Assembly (NCBI RefSeq): GCF_022206305.1
Contig: NZ_JAKOIW010000027.1
Location: 1-48,478, forward strand
Length of the DNA stretch: 48,478 nucleotides
Reading direction: 5' to 3'
DNA from: Gordonia sp. 'Campus'
Lineage (GTDB): Bacteria > Actinomycetota > Actinomycetes > Mycobacteriales > Mycobacteriaceae
The notes beneath the pieces were generated by a model, which was not told the origin of the DNA, searched no databases, and saw nothing but the letters and a program-made list of their open reading frames with translations. Shown piece by piece: positions 7,155 through 15,760 of this stretch. Every line of letters begins with the position of its first letter. The stretch's first letter is position 1. The position numbers and the translations under genes are program-made.

Positions 7155-9512
7155 TCAGATCTCCCGCCGGTAGGGCTCACATCCGGGCGGAGCCTTCGGC
7201 GGCTCGCGGTAGGCCAATTCCGGGATGTGCAGGGTCACCGGAGCGGACTCGAGAGTGAACTTGTCGCCATGGTGCGCCAGATCGATCGGCGGACCGGACA
7301 GCAGACGATAGGTCGCGGTGTCCTTGTCCACCGCGACGACGATCTTCGAGTCGCGGATGATCATGCGGAAGGACATGTACGTCAACCGTTTCGGCAACCG
7401 GGGCGCGAAGGTGATGTTGCCGCCGAAGTCGCGCATGCCACCGAAGCCCGCCACGCAGTCCGTCCACGCCCCGGCCAGGGCCGCGATGTGCAGGCCGCTG
7501 CTGACATTGTTGTGCAGATCGTGCAGATCGGTGAACACCGATTCGGCCAGCAGATCGTAGGCCAGATCCGGGTACCCGACCTCGGCGGCGGTGACCGCCT
7601 CGCAGCACGCCGACAACGACGAGTCGCGCACGGTCAGCGGGTAGTAGTAGTCGAAGTTGCGGAGCTTCTGCTCGGCGGTGAACGCATCTCCGAAGAGGTA
7701 GGTCGCGAACACGAGGTCTGCCTGCTTGACGACCTGCTTCCGGTACAGGTCGTAGTACGGATAGTTCAGGAGCAGGGGATAGCGGCCCACCGACGACTCG
7801 AAGTCCCAGGCACCCAGCAGCGTGAACGATTCGCACTGCTGGTGCACGCCCAGGGCATCGTCGTAGGGGATCGTCATCTCGTCGGCACACGATTCCCAGT
7901 GCGCCGCTTCGGCTGTTGTCACCCCGAACTGTTCGGCGAGGTCGGGACGACGATGCACCGCGGCCACGGCATCGCGCAGATTCTGTTGTGCCGCAAGGTT
8001 GGTGAACGTGTTGTTGTTGACCACGGCGGTGTACTCGTCGGGACCGGTGACGCCGTCGATGCGGAACTTGCCGTTCACATCGTGGTGTCCGAGACCGGCG
8101 AACAACCGGGCGGTCTCGACGAGGAGTTCGACGCCGCACTCGGTTTCGAACTGTTCGTCGTTGGTCGCGCGGAGGTAGCGGGCGGTGGCGTTGGCGATGT
8201 CGGCGGACACGTGCACGCCGGCAGTCCCGGCCGGCCAGTACCCGGAACACTCGTCGCCGTTGATCGACCGCCACGGGAACATCGCCCCGCGCTGGCCGAG
8301 CTCGGCCGCGCGAGCCTTGGCCTTGTCCATCGTGGCGTGCCGCCACCGCAACTCCTCACCGGCCGCGGCGGGCACGGTGTAGGTGAGCATCGGGAGGATG
8401 AAACTCTCTGTGTCCCAGAACGTGTGGCCGTCGTAACCCGGACCGGTCAGTCCCTTGGCCGGGATGGCGCGCGACTGACCGCGCGCCCCCGCCTGCAACA
8501 CGTGGAACAGCGCGAACCGGACCGCCTGCTGCAACTCGGGATCGCCGTCGAGTTCGACGTCGGCATCGCGCCAGAAATCCTCGAGGTAGCTGACCTGGTC
8601 GGCCTTGAGCGAGTCCCAGCCGGTCTCCATGGCCATCGCGAGAGCGGCGTCGACCTGGGCGCGCAGGGCCGGGACCGAGCGTCGTGCCGACCAGCCGTAC
8701 CCCATGTACTTGGTGAGGGTGAGGCTCTTGCCCTTCGGCACGTTCGCCGCGATGGTGAGCCGGGCGAGGTCGCCGTCGGCACGGATGAACGTGTCCGCCT
8801 TGTCCGGGAAGTAGATCTCGTGATCCATCCCGGCCGCGATGTGCAGGCCGGACTTCTTGGTGTGGTGGACCAGCATGCCCCAGTAGTTGCGGCACGTCGC
8901 GAGATCGGAGACGAGCGGTGCGTCGAGCGCGGCGGCCAGGCGGGGGTCGTTCCCGGGGGCGGGGACCGGCTCGTTGGCGAGGAGGTCCGACTGGAGGACG
9001 AGTTTCATGTCCTCGTCGACCGGTTCGACCTCATAGCGGATGGCCGCGATGGTGCGCTTGGTGAAGGACACGAGCCGCTCGGACTTGATCCGCACCTTGC
9101 GGCCCGTGGGTGAGGTCCACACGGTGTGACGACGCAGGGTGCCGGTGCGGAAGTCGAGGGTCCGCTCGTGCTCTTCGGTACGCCCGTACCGCAAGTCCAT
9201 CGGCTCGTCCTCGACGAGCAACCGGATGATCTTGCCGTCGGTCACGTTGACGACGGTCTGCCCCGACTCGGGGTAGCCGTAGCCGCTCTCGGCGTACGGG
9301 AGGCCACGCAGCTCGTAGAAGCCGTTCAGGTAGGTACCCGGATGGTCGACCGGCTCACCCTCCTCGAAGGACCCGCGTAAACCGATGTGTCCGTTCGACA
9401 ATGCGAACAGGGTCTCGGTCCGGCCGAGCATGTCGAGGTCGACGCCGCCGCGCCACTTCAGCTGCCACGGATGGATCTCGAAACCGAAGTCGTGGCCGTG
9501 CTCGGCGGTCAT
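7155..9512 (-). CDS. glycoside hydrolase family 65 protein (probable disaccharide phosphorylase)
   Basis: A 785-residue GH65 protein: N-terminal beta-sandwich, helical linker, (alpha/alpha)6 barrel and small C-terminal domain. Recognisable segments are FWDTESFILPMLTYTVP, the general-acid region GVTGPDEYTAVVNNNTF near residue 489, and YYYPLTVRDSSLSACCEAV. GH65 enzymes split maltose, trehalose, kojibiose or nigerose with phosphate to give beta-glucose 1-phosphate. The adjacent beta-phosphoglucomutase-like gene, overlapping by ATGA, would convert that product to glucose 6-phosphate. The same pairing is known from Mycobacterium tuberculosis (Rv3400-Rv3401). The sugar specificity, and whether it acts by phosphorolysis or hydrolysis, cannot be read here. 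No signal peptide, so cytosolic. Confidence 0.9.
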   Translation of the reverse strand: MTAEHGHDFGFEIHPWQLKWRGGVDLDMLGRTETLFALSNGHIGLRGSFEEGEPVDHPGTYLNGFYELRGLPYAESGYGYPESGQTVVNVTDGKIIRLLVEDEPMDLRYGRTEEHERTLDFRTGTLRRHTVWTSPTGRKVRIKSERLVSFTKRTIAAIRYEVEPVDEDMKLVLQSDLLANEPVPAPGNDPRLAAALDAPLVSDLATCRNYWGMLVHHTKKSGLHIAAGMDHEIYFPDKADTFIRADGDLARLTIAANVPKGKSLTLTKYMGYGWSARRSVPALRAQVDAALAMAMETGWDSLKADQVSYLEDFWRDADVELDGDPELQQAVRFALFHVLQAGARGQSRAIPAKGLTGPGYDGHTFWDTESFILPMLTYTVPAAAGEELRWRHATMDKAKARAAELGQRGAMFPWRSINGDECSGYWPAGTAGVHVSADIANATARYLRATNDEQFETECGVELLVETARLFAGLGHHDVNGKFRIDGVTGPDEYTAVVNNNTFTNLAAQQNLRDAVAAVHRRPDLAEQFGVTTAEAAHWESCADEMTIPYDDALGVHQQCESFTLLGAWDFESSVGRYPLLLNYPYYDLYRKQVVKQADLVFATYLFGDAFTAEQKLRNFDYYYPLTVRDSSLSACCEAVTAAEVGYPDLAYDLLAESVFTDLHDLHNNVSSGLHIAALAGAWTDCVAGFGGMRDFGGNITFAPRLPKRLTYMSFRMIIRDSKIVVAVDKDTATYRLLSGPPIDLAHHGDKFTLESAPVTLHIPELAYREPPKAPPGCEPYRREI

Positions 9513-10231
9513 GCGGGAAGCAGTTCGTCGAGATCGGTCACGACGATGTCGGCACCGGCCGACTTCATCGCGGCGGACTGACCGCCGCCGACCCGGTCGA
9601 CACCGACGACGTAGCCGAACGCGCCTGCGCTGCCCGCCTGCACCCCGGAGATCGCGTCCTCGAACACGGCAGCAGCGGCGGGTTCGACACCCATCAGTTG
9701 CGCGCCGAGGAGGAAGGAGTCGGGCGCGGGTTTACCGTTCAGGCCCTTGGTCACGATGTCGAGACCGTCGACACGGACCTCGACGAACTTCGACAGGTCG
9801 GCTGCATCCAGCACTGCTGCTCCATTCTTCGACGACGTCACGACCGCGATGCGGAGACCCGCGTCACGCGCTGCGGTGAGGTAGCGCACCGATCCGGGAT
9901 AGGCCTGCCCGCCGTCCTCCGCGAGGCTGACGAGGAACATGTCGTTCTTCCCGTCTCCGATCTGTGTCACCGTCTGCGCATCGACGTCGTCGATGCCGCG
10001 GGACGCCAGGAACGCCCGGACGCCGTCCTCCCGGGGGCGGCCGTCGACGTAGTCGAGGTAGTCCTGGTCGGTGAACTCCACGAAGTCGGCATGGTCGGCG
10101 CCACCAGCGCGCTCGGCGAGGAAGGCGTCGAACGCCTTCTTCCATGCCTTGCGGTGGAGCACCGCGGTCTCGGTGAGGACCCCGTCGAGATCGAAGAGCG
10201 CGACAGAGATCGCATCTGGCAAACCCAACAC
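9509..10231 (-). CDS. beta-phosphoglucomutase-family HAD hydrolase
   Basis: HAD subfamily IA protein with motif I FDLDGVLTETA near the N-terminus, a helical cap, motif II VVTSS, Lys motif GKPAPDSF and motif IV VFEDAISGVQAG. The second acidic residue and the ENTAV/LTETA type loop fit beta-phosphoglucomutase, which interconverts beta-glucose 1-phosphate and glucose 6-phosphate. It overlaps the GH65 gene by four bases (ATGA), so the two are translationally coupled. An in-frame TTG at 10240 is possible, but its first base lies in a TAGCGT hexamer (10240-10245). The GTG at 10231 is eight bases downstream of that hexamer and fits a leaderless start giving MLGLPDAISVALFDLDGVL. Confidence 0.85.
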   Translation of the reverse strand: MLGLPDAISVALFDLDGVLTETAVLHRKAWKKAFDAFLAERAGGADHADFVEFTDQDYLDYVDGRPREDGVRAFLASRGIDDVDAQTVTQIGDGKNDMFLVSLAEDGGQAYPGSVRYLTAARDAGLRIAVVTSSKNGAAVLDAADLSKFVEVRVDGLDIVTKGLNGKPAPDSFLLGAQLMGVEPAAAAVFEDAISGVQAGSAGAFGYVVGVDRVGGGQSAAMKSAGADIVVTDLDELLPA

Positions 10232-10245
10232 GCTTCGCAACGCTA

Positions 10246-10446
10246 CCCGTCGGCGGCGACTCCGGCGCGATTTGCGCGGTGGGCGGCGTCGACGTCGGCC
10301 GGCTGTGGGCTCTCCGGACCTGCGGTGACCGGTGGGCCGCTGCGCCGTCTCGCACCGCGGACGAAACCGTTCGTGGTGGTCCGTCCGAACGTCAGCAGTC
10401 GAAAAGCCCTTGCGCGACGCCCAACTCGCGATGAGACGATGTTCCG
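10246..10446. other. divergent intergenic region
   Basis: About 200 bases between the divergent HAD and PhzF genes. A GACGAT hexamer (10435-10440) ends six bases before the PhzF ATG and could be a leaderless -10 element, though its first base departs from the TANNNT pattern. I see no other clear motif here. Confidence 0.4.
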
Positions 10447-11292
10447 ATGACTCGACGGTTCGCGCAGATCGATGTGTTCTCGGCCACGGGCACCGGGGGC
10501 AACCCGGTCGCTGTCGTCCTCGACGCCGAGGAGATACCCGAGGACCGGATGGCGGCGTTCGCGCAGTGGACCAATCTGTCGGAGACGACGTTCGTGCTGC
10601 CCCCGACCGATCCCGCCGCGGACTACCGTCTGCGCATCTTCACTCCGGACGGCGAGTTGCCCTTCGCCGGACACCCGACGCTCGGTTCGGCCCACGCCTG
10701 GCTCACCAGCGGTGGACGCCCACGCAGCGACGACCCGGGGGCCGACATCGTGCAGGAGTGCGGCGTCGGGCTCGTCCGGCTCCGACGTACGGGCGCGCGT
10801 CTCGCGTTCGCGGCGCCGCCGCTGCGACGGTCGGGACCCGTCGACCCCGACACCGTTGCCGACGTCGTCGCGGCTCTCGGGGTGGCCACCGATGAGGTGC
10901 GCGCCGCCGAGTGGGTCGACAACGGTCCGGAGTGGATGGTGCTCGACCTGGGTTCGGGAGAGCGTGTCCTCGAGCTGCGGCCCGACATCCCGGCACTCGG
11001 CGATCACAAGGTCGGGTTGTTCGGCATGTACGGCTCCGGTGATGGGGAGGTGTTCGCCGAGGTGCGCGCCTTCGTGCCCGGGATCGGCGTCCCCGAGGAC
11101 CCGGTGACAGGCAGCCTCAACGCGGGCATCGCGACGTGGCTGCGCGCCACCGGCAGGGCACCCGCGTCGTATGTCGCGGCTCAGGGCGCGGCTCTCGGAC
11201 GGGCCGGCCGTATCCATATCCACGACGACGGCGAGAACATCTGGGTCGGTGGCGACACCACGACCGTCATCGAGGGGACCGTCACCCTCTAG
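10447..11292 (+). CDS. PhzF-family protein
   Basis: A 281-residue protein of the PhzF / diaminopimelate-epimerase-like fold. It shows FAQIDVFSATGTGGNPVAVV at the start, then NLSETTFVLPP with the conserved catalytic Glu, LPFAGHPTLGSAHAW, and the second-lobe motif EDPVTGSLNAGIATWL. PhzF of pseudomonads isomerises a phenazine intermediate, but most relatives sit outside phenazine clusters and have no known substrate. No phenazine genes are nearby, so the role here is an uncharacterised isomerase. It is 58 bases upstream of tatD on the same strand and could share transcripts with it. Confidence 0.87.
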   Translation: MTRRFAQIDVFSATGTGGNPVAVVLDAEEIPEDRMAAFAQWTNLSETTFVLPPTDPAADYRLRIFTPDGELPFAGHPTLGSAHAWLTSGGRPRSDDPGADIVQECGVGLVRLRRTGARLAFAAPPLRRSGPVDPDTVADVVAALGVATDEVRAAEWVDNGPEWMVLDLGSGERVLELRPDIPALGDHKVGLFGMYGSGDGEVFAEVRAFVPGIGVPEDPVTGSLNAGIATWLRATGRAPASYVAAQGAALGRAGRIHIHDDGENIWVGGDTTTVIEGTVTL

Positions 11293-11350
11293 CGCCGCGG
11301 TCGCCGACCACCGGCCGGGCGGGTCCTCGTTCTGTGCCAAGGTGGGTGCC

Positions 11351-12325
11351 ATGAGCGATGCCCCGGGTGCCGGAGTGAACGGTGAGGTCGAGACCCCGAG
11401 CAACATCGAAGGCCAGGGCAACCCCCAGACCCCGGGCGGCGTCGACACCCCGACGGACGTCGAGACCCTGAGCAACAAGGCGGCTCGCAAGCGCCGCCGG
11501 CGCGAACCCCCACCTGACCCGGCCCCGCTGCCGGGGCTCGTCGACGCCCACACCCACCTCGCCGCCTGTGGTGGGCGGGACGAAGCGTCGGTGCGCGCGA
11601 TCCTCGACCATGCTCAGATGGTCGGCGTCGACCATGTGGTCACGGTCGCAGACGACATGGTCGACGCCCGCTGGGCGGTGGCGGCCGCCGAATGGGACGA
11701 ACGGGTCTTCGCCGCGGTCGCGCTGCATCCGACGCATGCGGGGGATCTGAACGACGAGACAGCCGCCGAACTCGAGGCGATGGTGCGTTCCCCTCGCGTC
11801 GTCGCGGTGGGGGAGACGGGCCTCGATTACTACTGGCCCGGGAAGTCCGACGACTGCGCCGCACCCGAGGTGCAGCACGAGGCGTTCCGCTGGCACATCG
11901 ACCTCGCCAAGCGGGTCGGAAAGCCGCTGATGATCCACAACCGCGAGGCGGACCGGGATCTGCTGGACATCCTGGCGGCCGAGGGTGCGCCGGAGACCGT
12001 GATCATGCACTGCTTCTCCGGTGACCGAAATGTTGCGCGGGAATGTGTCGAGCGCGGCTTCATGCTCAGTTTCGCCGGCACTGTGAGCTTCGCCAACGCC
12101 GCAGAGTTACGGGCGGCGGCCGAACTGGTGCCCGACGACCAGATCCTGGTGGAGACCGATGCGCCGTTCCTGACGCCGGATCCGTACCGTGGCCAGCCCA
12201 ATCAGTCTTACTGCCTGCCCTACACGGCCCGGGCGCTCGCCGAGGTCCGTGGCGTGACGGATGTGGAGATGGCCCGGCTGCTCGGCGCCAACGCGCGGCG
12301 CGTCTACGGCATCCCTTTGCCATAA
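11351..12325 (+). CDS. tatD: TatD-family metal-dependent hydrolase/DNase
   Basis: TIM-barrel metallohydrolase with the family metal ligands: VDAHTHL, VGETGLDYY, MIHNREAD, MHCFSGD and VETDAPFLTP. TatD proteins are Mg-dependent 3'-5' exonucleases linked to DNA quality control. The ATG at 11351 has an AAGGTGGG site before it. The mature-like part begins near residue 55; the first 50 residues are a polar extension that includes two copies of a VETxSN stretch, encoded by a near-identical direct repeat (about 11383 and 11457). A later start cannot be excluded because no good ribosome site marks one. Its order before rpfB, ksgA and ispE matches the mycobacterial locus. Confidence 0.9.
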   Translation: MSDAPGAGVNGEVETPSNIEGQGNPQTPGGVDTPTDVETLSNKAARKRRRREPPPDPAPLPGLVDAHTHLAACGGRDEASVRAILDHAQMVGVDHVVTVADDMVDARWAVAAAEWDERVFAAVALHPTHAGDLNDETAAELEAMVRSPRVVAVGETGLDYYWPGKSDDCAAPEVQHEAFRWHIDLAKRVGKPLMIHNREADRDLLDILAAEGAPETVIMHCFSGDRNVARECVERGFMLSFAGTVSFANAAELRAAAELVPDDQILVETDAPFLTPDPYRGQPNQSYCLPYTARALAEVRGVTDVEMARLLGANARRVYGIPLP

Positions 12326-12345
12326 TCTGGCCGGTTCGTTATCGT
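12317..12345 (+). promoter_or_regulatory. probable rpfB promoter
   Basis: TTGCCA (12317-12322), exactly 17 bases, then TATCGT (12340-12345). This is a good SigA-type match that overlaps the tatD stop codon. The start point would be near 12351, giving an rpfB leader of about 80 bases. The leader has a small GCCGA/TCGGC hairpin but no clear terminator. Confidence 0.6.
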
Positions 12346-12430
12346 ACTGTGATCCGCCTGGCCGACGTGCTGATCCACTCGGCGGGCGTGGTGCCAGTGT
12401 TGCCTATCAGGATGTCTGCCCTTGCCTTCC

Positions 12431-13582
12431 ATGTCGAACCCAGAGCCGTCCAACTCGGTGTCACCCCGATCGGTCTTCTCCAAGATCAACGGGTCGAACT
12501 CGTTGCGCGTCCGCGTCGCCGTCGGCGCCGTCTGCGCCACCGTGGCGGCCGGCGGGGTCATGGGCGTCACCATGCACAAGAACGTCGCGATCGACGTCGA
12601 CGGGGATGTCCGGCACGTGTCGACCATGGCGATGTCCGTCGAGGGTCTGCTCGAGTCCGAGGGTCTCGCCCCCAAGGACGGGGACAAGGTGATCCCCGCA
12701 CTGAACTCCGGGTTCGGCGACGGCCAGACGATCAAGGTGAACCGGCTCAAGGAGATCACCCTCGACGTCGAGGGCACGCCCGAGAAGATCGTCACCAATG
12801 CCTCGACCGTCGACCAGTTGCTCGCCGAACGCGGTCTGACGCACGCCGCCGAGCGCGCCGCTTTCGGCAGCGAACTCCCGGTCGACGGCGGCGAGATCGA
12901 CGTCGCGCTGCCCAAGCCGGTCACTCTCGTCGACGGCCCGTCGCGTAAGCGCCCGACCGTCGCGGCGCACACCGTCGCCGATCTCCTGAAGGCTCTCGGG
13001 ACACCGTTGAGCGCGGAGGACAAGGTGACCCCCGCCCCGGACACCAAGGTCACGCCGAACCTGAAGATCGTCGTCACCCGGATCAAGACCGAAGACGTCA
13101 CCCTCACCGAGCCCGTCACGCCGCCGGAGGTCAAGAAAGAAGACCCCACCCTCGTCCGCGACCGCAAGGTCGTCGAGAAGAAGGGCACGCCGGGTGAGGC
13201 ACGCGTGACCTACAAGGTCACCACCGTGAACGGACGAGTGGTCAAGCGCGACAAGCTGACCAGCGAGGTGCTCACCGAGCCCGTCGCCGCGACCGTCCGC
13301 ATCGGCACCAAGCCGGGCGCGCCGTTCGTGCCGTTCGGTTCCGTCTGGGACGCGCTGGCCGCATGTGAGGCGACCGGGAACTGGGCGATCAACACGGGCA
13401 ACGGCTTCTACGGCGGCGTGCAATTCGACCAGAACACCTGGGAGCGTTGGGGCGGCCTCGAGTACGCACCGCGCGCCGACCTCGCCACCCGCGAGGAGCA
13501 GATCGCCATCGCCAGCAAGACCCAGGCGGTCCAGGGCTGGGGCGCATGGCCGTCCTGCTCGTCCAAGCTGGGTCTGCGCTGA
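12431..13582 (+). CDS. rpfB: resuscitation-promoting factor RpfB
   Basis: Cell-wall muralytic enzyme that helps wake dormant actinobacteria. The 383-residue protein has a polar N-terminus, one membrane segment (about 26-47), three DUF348 repeats (about 50-200), a G5 domain (about 215-290) and the lysozyme-like Rpf domain (303-383). The Rpf domain contains WDALAACEATGNWAINTGNG with catalytic Glu313, and YGGVQF. No canonical lipobox is present, so it is probably held by the uncleaved helix, although VGAVC is a weak candidate. The ATG at 12431 is preferred to a TTG nine bases earlier. Position between tatD and ksgA is conserved in mycolic-acid bacteria. Its last 37 bases overlap ksgA. Confidence 0.95.
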   Translation: MSNPEPSNSVSPRSVFSKINGSNSLRVRVAVGAVCATVAAGGVMGVTMHKNVAIDVDGDVRHVSTMAMSVEGLLESEGLAPKDGDKVIPALNSGFGDGQTIKVNRLKEITLDVEGTPEKIVTNASTVDQLLAERGLTHAAERAAFGSELPVDGGEIDVALPKPVTLVDGPSRKRPTVAAHTVADLLKALGTPLSAEDKVTPAPDTKVTPNLKIVVTRIKTEDVTLTEPVTPPEVKKEDPTLVRDRKVVEKKGTPGEARVTYKVTTVNGRVVKRDKLTSEVLTEPVAATVRIGTKPGAPFVPFGSVWDALAACEATGNWAINTGNGFYGGVQFDQNTWERWGGLEYAPRADLATREEQIAIASKTQAVQGWGAWPSCSSKLGLR

Positions 13583-14460
13583 TCGACGAGACGCCTCCGT
13601 CCGAGCCCGACGCCGCGCCGCGCCTGCTCGGGCCCGCGCAGATCCGGCAACTCGCAACCGAGGTCGGTGTCCGGCCGACAAAGACGCTCGGGCAGAACTT
13701 CGTCCACGACGCCAACACCGTCCGGCGGATCGTCGCCGCGTCGGGAGTCGGACCCGACGACACGGTGCTCGAGGTGGGCCCCGGGCTGGGATCGCTGACC
13801 CTCGCCCTGCTCGGAACCGCGGGCAAGGTGGTCGCCGTCGAGATCGATCCGATTCTCGCGCAACGGCTTCCGTCGACGATCGGGGAGTATGCGCCGGCCC
13901 GGCGTGACGATTTCCAGGTGATCCTCGCCGATGCGCTGCAGGTCACTCGCGACGATCTGCCCGCGGTCCCGACCGCGCTGGTGGCGAACCTGCCCTACAA
14001 CGTGTCCGTTCCGGTGCTGCTCCATCTCCTCGGGCTGTTCCCGGAGATCACCACCGCCCTCGTCATGGTGCAGGCGGAGGTCGCCGACCGTCTTGTCGCC
14101 GGTCCGGGCAGCCGCACGTATGGCGTGCCCAGCGTCAAGGCCCGCTATCACGGCCGGGTGAGCCGGGCAGGAGCCGTGGGGCGCAACGTCTTCTGGCCCG
14201 AGCCGAAGGTCGAGTCCGGGCTCGTCCGCATCGAACGCACCGACGACCACCCGACGGATCCGGCGACGCGTCAGACGGTGTTCGAGGCGATCGACGCCGC
14301 ATTCGCCCAGCGGCGCAAGACATTGCGGTCGGCACTGGCCGGCTGGGCGGGATCACCTGCCGATGCCGAGCGCCGACTCCGTGCGGCCGGGATCGATCCC
14401 GGCCTGCGGGGCGAGCGGCTCGACGTCGACGACTTCGTGCGACTCGCCCGTACGTCCTGA
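13546..14460 (+). CDS. ksgA: 16S rRNA dimethyladenosine transferase
   Basis: Dimethylates A1518 and A1519 of 16S rRNA with SAM, a late step in 30S assembly; loss gives kasugamycin resistance. Motifs: KTLGQNFVHDANTVRRIV at the N-terminus, SAM loop LEVGPGLGSLTLALLG, VEIDP, and the catalytic NLPYNVSVP. The C-terminal RNA-binding domain includes AQRRKTLRSALAGWAG. The start chosen (ATG 13546) overlaps the rpfB end by 37 bases, implying translational coupling. The frame extends further upstream but into sequence that reads as rpfB. The gene is followed by a strong hairpin terminator. Confidence 0.94.
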   Translation: MAVLLVQAGSALIDETPPSEPDAAPRLLGPAQIRQLATEVGVRPTKTLGQNFVHDANTVRRIVAASGVGPDDTVLEVGPGLGSLTLALLGTAGKVVAVEIDPILAQRLPSTIGEYAPARRDDFQVILADALQVTRDDLPAVPTALVANLPYNVSVPVLLHLLGLFPEITTALVMVQAEVADRLVAGPGSRTYGVPSVKARYHGRVSRAGAVGRNVFWPEPKVESGLVRIERTDDHPTDPATRQTVFEAIDAAFAQRRKTLRSALAGWAGSPADAERRLRAAGIDPGLRGERLDVDDFVRLARTS

Positions 14461-14490
14461 TCGGGGACGGCGACTGGGCGTGCCGCCCAT

Positions 14491-14583
14491 GAAAAGCGCC
14501 CCCGAAATCCGCCCCTCAGCGGCGGCGCGGCGACGTATCGTCGTCCGCACCGCGCCGTAGGGCGGAAATCAGGGGCGCTTTTC
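14491..14583. terminator. bidirectional terminator hairpin between ksgA and the F420 oxidoreductase
   Basis: Outer arms 14491-14514 and 14560-14583 pair over 24 bases with three mismatches. Each transcript ends its stem in GGGGCGC followed by TTTTC, so it can terminate both converging genes. The 45-base interior folds again: CGACG-TAT-CGTCG, with GGCGCGG pairing to CCGCGCC around it. The size (93 bases) and nested form are larger than a usual terminator. Confidence 0.8.
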
Positions 14584-14624
14584 GGTTGCGGCGAAGCGGA
14601 TCGATACAGGAGCGCGCCGGGAGC

Positions 14625-15617
14625 TCAGCTCGACGCCGCGCGCAGCTTCTCGAGCAGCTCGGGAGCGGCGTCGCGGAGGAATTCGTCCTGCGTCTCGCCG
14701 CCGATCTGGACGAGTGCGACGTCGGTGAACCCGGCCTCCCAGAACGGTTTCACGGCCTCGACGATCTGATCGAGATCGGGACCGCACGGGATGTTCTCCG
14801 CCACGTCGTCGGGGGTGACGAACTGGGTAGCGGCCGCGAAGCCCGCGGTGGTCCGCAGGTCGGCGTTGACATCCCAGCCGCCGGCGAACCAGCGGAACTG
14901 GTCGTGTGCGCGGGCAATCGCCTTGTCGCGGTCGGGGTCCCAGCTGATCGGGATCTGACCGATGGCCCGGGAACCCTGCCCGCCGACGGTCGTCGTCGAG
15001 GAATGTTCGTTCCACGACGAGACGAGGTCGGCGTTGGGTTCGACGGCGATCAGGTGGTCGGCGAGCGGACCGAAGGTGTCGATGCCCGCGTCGCCGGCGA
15101 TCGCCACGCCGATCGGGACCGGCTGCTCGGGGAGATCCCAGATCCGGGCCGCGTCGACCTGGAAGAACTCGCCGCGGAAGTCGACGAGCTCACCGGAGTG
15201 CAGCTTCCGGATGATCTCGATGGCCTCGGCGAGCATGTCCTGACGGTCGGCGACCGACGGCCAGCCCTCACCGACGACGTGCTCGTTCAGGTTCTCTCCC
15301 GATCCGAGACCGAGGGTGAAGCGTCCGTCGGCGAGGATCTGCAGGGTCGCAGCCTTCTGCGCGATGATCGCCGGGTGGTAGCGGATGGTCGGGCACGTGA
15401 CATAGGTCATCAGCTCGACCCGCTCGGTGGCATGGGCGACGGCGCCGAGGACGGTCCACGCGTACGGTGCGTGGCCTTGCGAGGAGAGCCACGGGAAGTA
15501 GTGGTCGCTGGACACCTCGAAGTCGAAACCGGCGCGTTCGGCGTCGACGGCGAATCGCACCAGGTCCTTCGGGCCGGCCTGTTCGGTCATCAGGGTGTAG
15601 CCGAATTGTGTTGCCAT
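14625..15617 (-). CDS. F420-dependent oxidoreductase, glucose-6-phosphate dehydrogenase family
   Basis: Luciferase-like (LLM) TIM barrel of 330 residues. The start QFGYTLMTEQAGPKDLVRFA, followed by FEVSSDHYFPWL, TCPTIRYHPAIIAQKAATL and LGLGSGENLNEHV, is characteristic of the F420-dependent G6PDH-like family (TIGR03557 type) seen in mycobacteria and Gordonia. It should use the deazaflavin F420 as hydride acceptor or donor; the substrate need not be glucose 6-phosphate. The start at 15617 has an AGAGGAG site six bases upstream. It stands alone, divergent from the HAD gene and closed by the hairpin at 14491-14583. Confidence 0.88.
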   Translation of the reverse strand: MATQFGYTLMTEQAGPKDLVRFAVDAERAGFDFEVSSDHYFPWLSSQGHAPYAWTVLGAVAHATERVELMTYVTCPTIRYHPAIIAQKAATLQILADGRFTLGLGSGENLNEHVVGEGWPSVADRQDMLAEAIEIIRKLHSGELVDFRGEFFQVDAARIWDLPEQPVPIGVAIAGDAGIDTFGPLADHLIAVEPNADLVSSWNEHSSTTTVGGQGSRAIGQIPISWDPDRDKAIARAHDQFRWFAGGWDVNADLRTTAGFAAATQFVTPDDVAENIPCGPDLDQIVEAVKPFWEAGFTDVALVQIGGETQDEFLRDAAPELLEKLRAASS

Positions 15618-15760
15618 GGGTCGCTCCTCTGCGAGATCGGTCGCTTCGGTGTAGGCGTTGAGTCGTGGGTCCGATGCGTCTTCACGCTCGAGTCGTGGGC
15701 GCGGGACGCACGGACATCCGACGGCGGGGCGCGCTTCTCGACCCCGGGAATGAGGTGCAC

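Noticed and set aside
7227..9113. Plus-strand open frame of 628 codons
   Set aside because: It is antisense to the GH65 gene, with Arg/Gly/Val-rich sequence and no family motif; a by-product of high GC at third codon positions.
10447..11292. Phenazine biosynthesis cluster
   Set aside because: Only a PhzF homologue is present; no other phz genes are nearby.
10243..11553. Minus-strand open frame of 436 codons
   Set aside because: It lies across the PhzF and TatD genes, which have clear catalytic motifs on the other strand.
12346..12430. Possible c-di-AMP (ydaO-type) riboswitch before rpfB
   Set aside because: Such riboswitches precede some actinobacterial rpf genes, but this leader is too short and lacks the conserved core.
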